Shown here one piece after another: positions 5,331 to 5,795 of a stretch of 5,795 nucleotides of DNA (the first letter of the stretch is position 1; every line of letters starts with the position of its first letter). This stretch comes from Acidimicrobiia bacterium (lineage in GTDB: Bacteria; Actinomycetota; Acidimicrobiia; Acidimicrobiales; Hopanoidiivorantaceae), in contig JAHRAM010000047.1 in assembly GCA_020027305.1 (NCBI GenBank), positions 1 to 5,795 of the forward strand, given 5' to 3'. The notes below the pieces were generated by a model, which did no database searches, was not told the DNA's origin, and saw only the letters and a program-made list of their open reading frames with translations. A program made the position numbers and the translations under genes.

Positions 5331-5795
5331 ACCAGAAACTCACACCAGCAACTGCTCGCTTCCTTTTGAGTTGCCCTGACACATCAGGCGTGGTGGCCAG
5401 TGTGGCTGACTTTATTGCACAACACGGTGGAAACATCATTCATGCAGAACAGCACACCGATCAAGAAGTCGGCATCTTTTTTCAGCGGGTGGAGTTTTCA
5501 CTTGATGGCTTTAACCTTGGGCGCGAAAAAATCCTTTCTGCATTTGGCGAGGTGTCAAAAGAGTTCAATATGAATGTATCGCTCAAGTTCTCAGATGAAA
5601 ATCCAAAAGTCGCCATCTTGTGTTCAAAAGAGGGGCATTGCCTTTACGACCTTTTGGGGCGCTGGCACCGTAGCGAGCTAGACGGCACGCCTGCATTTGT
5701 TGCTGGCAACCATACCGACCTGAAAAATTACACAGAGAGTCTTGACATACCCTTCCACCACCTGCCAGTTTCAAAAGAGACTAAGCCCGAACAAG
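5327..5795 (+). CDS. purU: Formyltetrahydrofolate deformylase, N-terminal 156 codons (cut by window edge)
   Basis: PurU hydrolyses 10-formyltetrahydrofolate to formate and tetrahydrofolate, balancing one-carbon pools and supplying formate for purine synthesis. Residues 10-86 form the N-terminal ACT domain, with 'RFLLSCPDTSGVVASVADFIAQHGGNI' at 11-37 followed by 'EQHTD' and 'FFQRVEF'. Residues 94-156 begin the formyltransferase-like domain: 'VAILCSKEGHCLYDLLGRW', 'AFVAGNHTDL' (123-132) and 'IPFHHLPVSKETK' (141-153). The family usually has 'SNH' where this protein has 'GNH' (127-129), a mild change that keeps the catalytic Asn and His. The family is about 280-290 residues, so nearly half, including the catalytic Asp, lies beyond the window. 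The ATG at 5327 is the first start after an in-frame stop at 5288; no Shine-Dalgarno is seen. Unlike its neighbours it shows no low-complexity insertion so far. Confidence 0.95.
   Translation, partial: MNQKLTPATARFLLSCPDTSGVVASVADFIAQHGGNIIHAEQHTDQEVGIFFQRVEFSLDGFNLGREKILSAFGEVSKEFNMNVSLKFSDENPKVAILCSKEGHCLYDLLGRWHRSELDGTPAFVAGNHTDLKNYTESLDIPFHHLPVSKETKPEQ

Overview
The window carries three complete protein genes and one gene cut by the right edge, all chromosomal housekeeping or regulatory in character: a TetR-family regulator (+, 210-1121), D-alanine--D-alanine ligase (ddl, -, 1405-3009), UDP-MurNAc-tripeptide:D-Ala-D-Ala ligase (murF, +, 3171-4976) and the first half of formyltetrahydrofolate deformylase (purU, +, 5327 to the edge). 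No RNA gene, CRISPR array, transposase or phage gene was found. The DNA is AT-leaning. The MurF P-loop (GSVGKTSTKD) and its 'SPLRMEL' motif, together with the TetR C-terminal domain, resemble Actinomycetota-type homologues, perhaps a low-GC lineage such as Acidimicrobiia; this placement is an impression from protein motifs only.

Layout: positions 1-209 hold a promoter-like element and a degenerate 31-bp tandem repeat running into the TetR start codon. TetR and ddl converge on a 283-bp gap full of short repeats, including a decayed copy of the ddl 3' end. ddl and murF are head to head across 161 bp. murF is followed by a perfect 10-bp AT-rich inverted repeat and a 350-bp gap with no convincing gene before purU.

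Ddl makes D-Ala-D-Ala and MurF joins it to the UDP-MurNAc-tripeptide, so these two neighbours catalyse consecutive steps of peptidoglycan precursor synthesis. They are transcribed divergently here rather than as one operon. TetR has no visible link to them beyond position. PurU belongs to one-carbon metabolism and appears independent.

The most distinctive property is shared by all three complete genes. Well-conserved enzyme or regulator cores are interrupted by long hydrophilic Ser/Asn/Lys/Gln-rich insertions, some still encoded by nearly perfect tandem repeats (12, 18 and 21 bp). Out-of-frame tandem duplications (17 bp, and more weakly 23 bp) sit on the start regions of ddl and purU, and the intergenic gaps hold further tandem duplications (20, 31 and about 50 bp). 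The window looks shaped by frequent local tandem duplication. The ddl start is the sharpest case: a 17-bp duplication separates an upstream ATG from the ddl frame, leaving a TTG as the only in-frame start.
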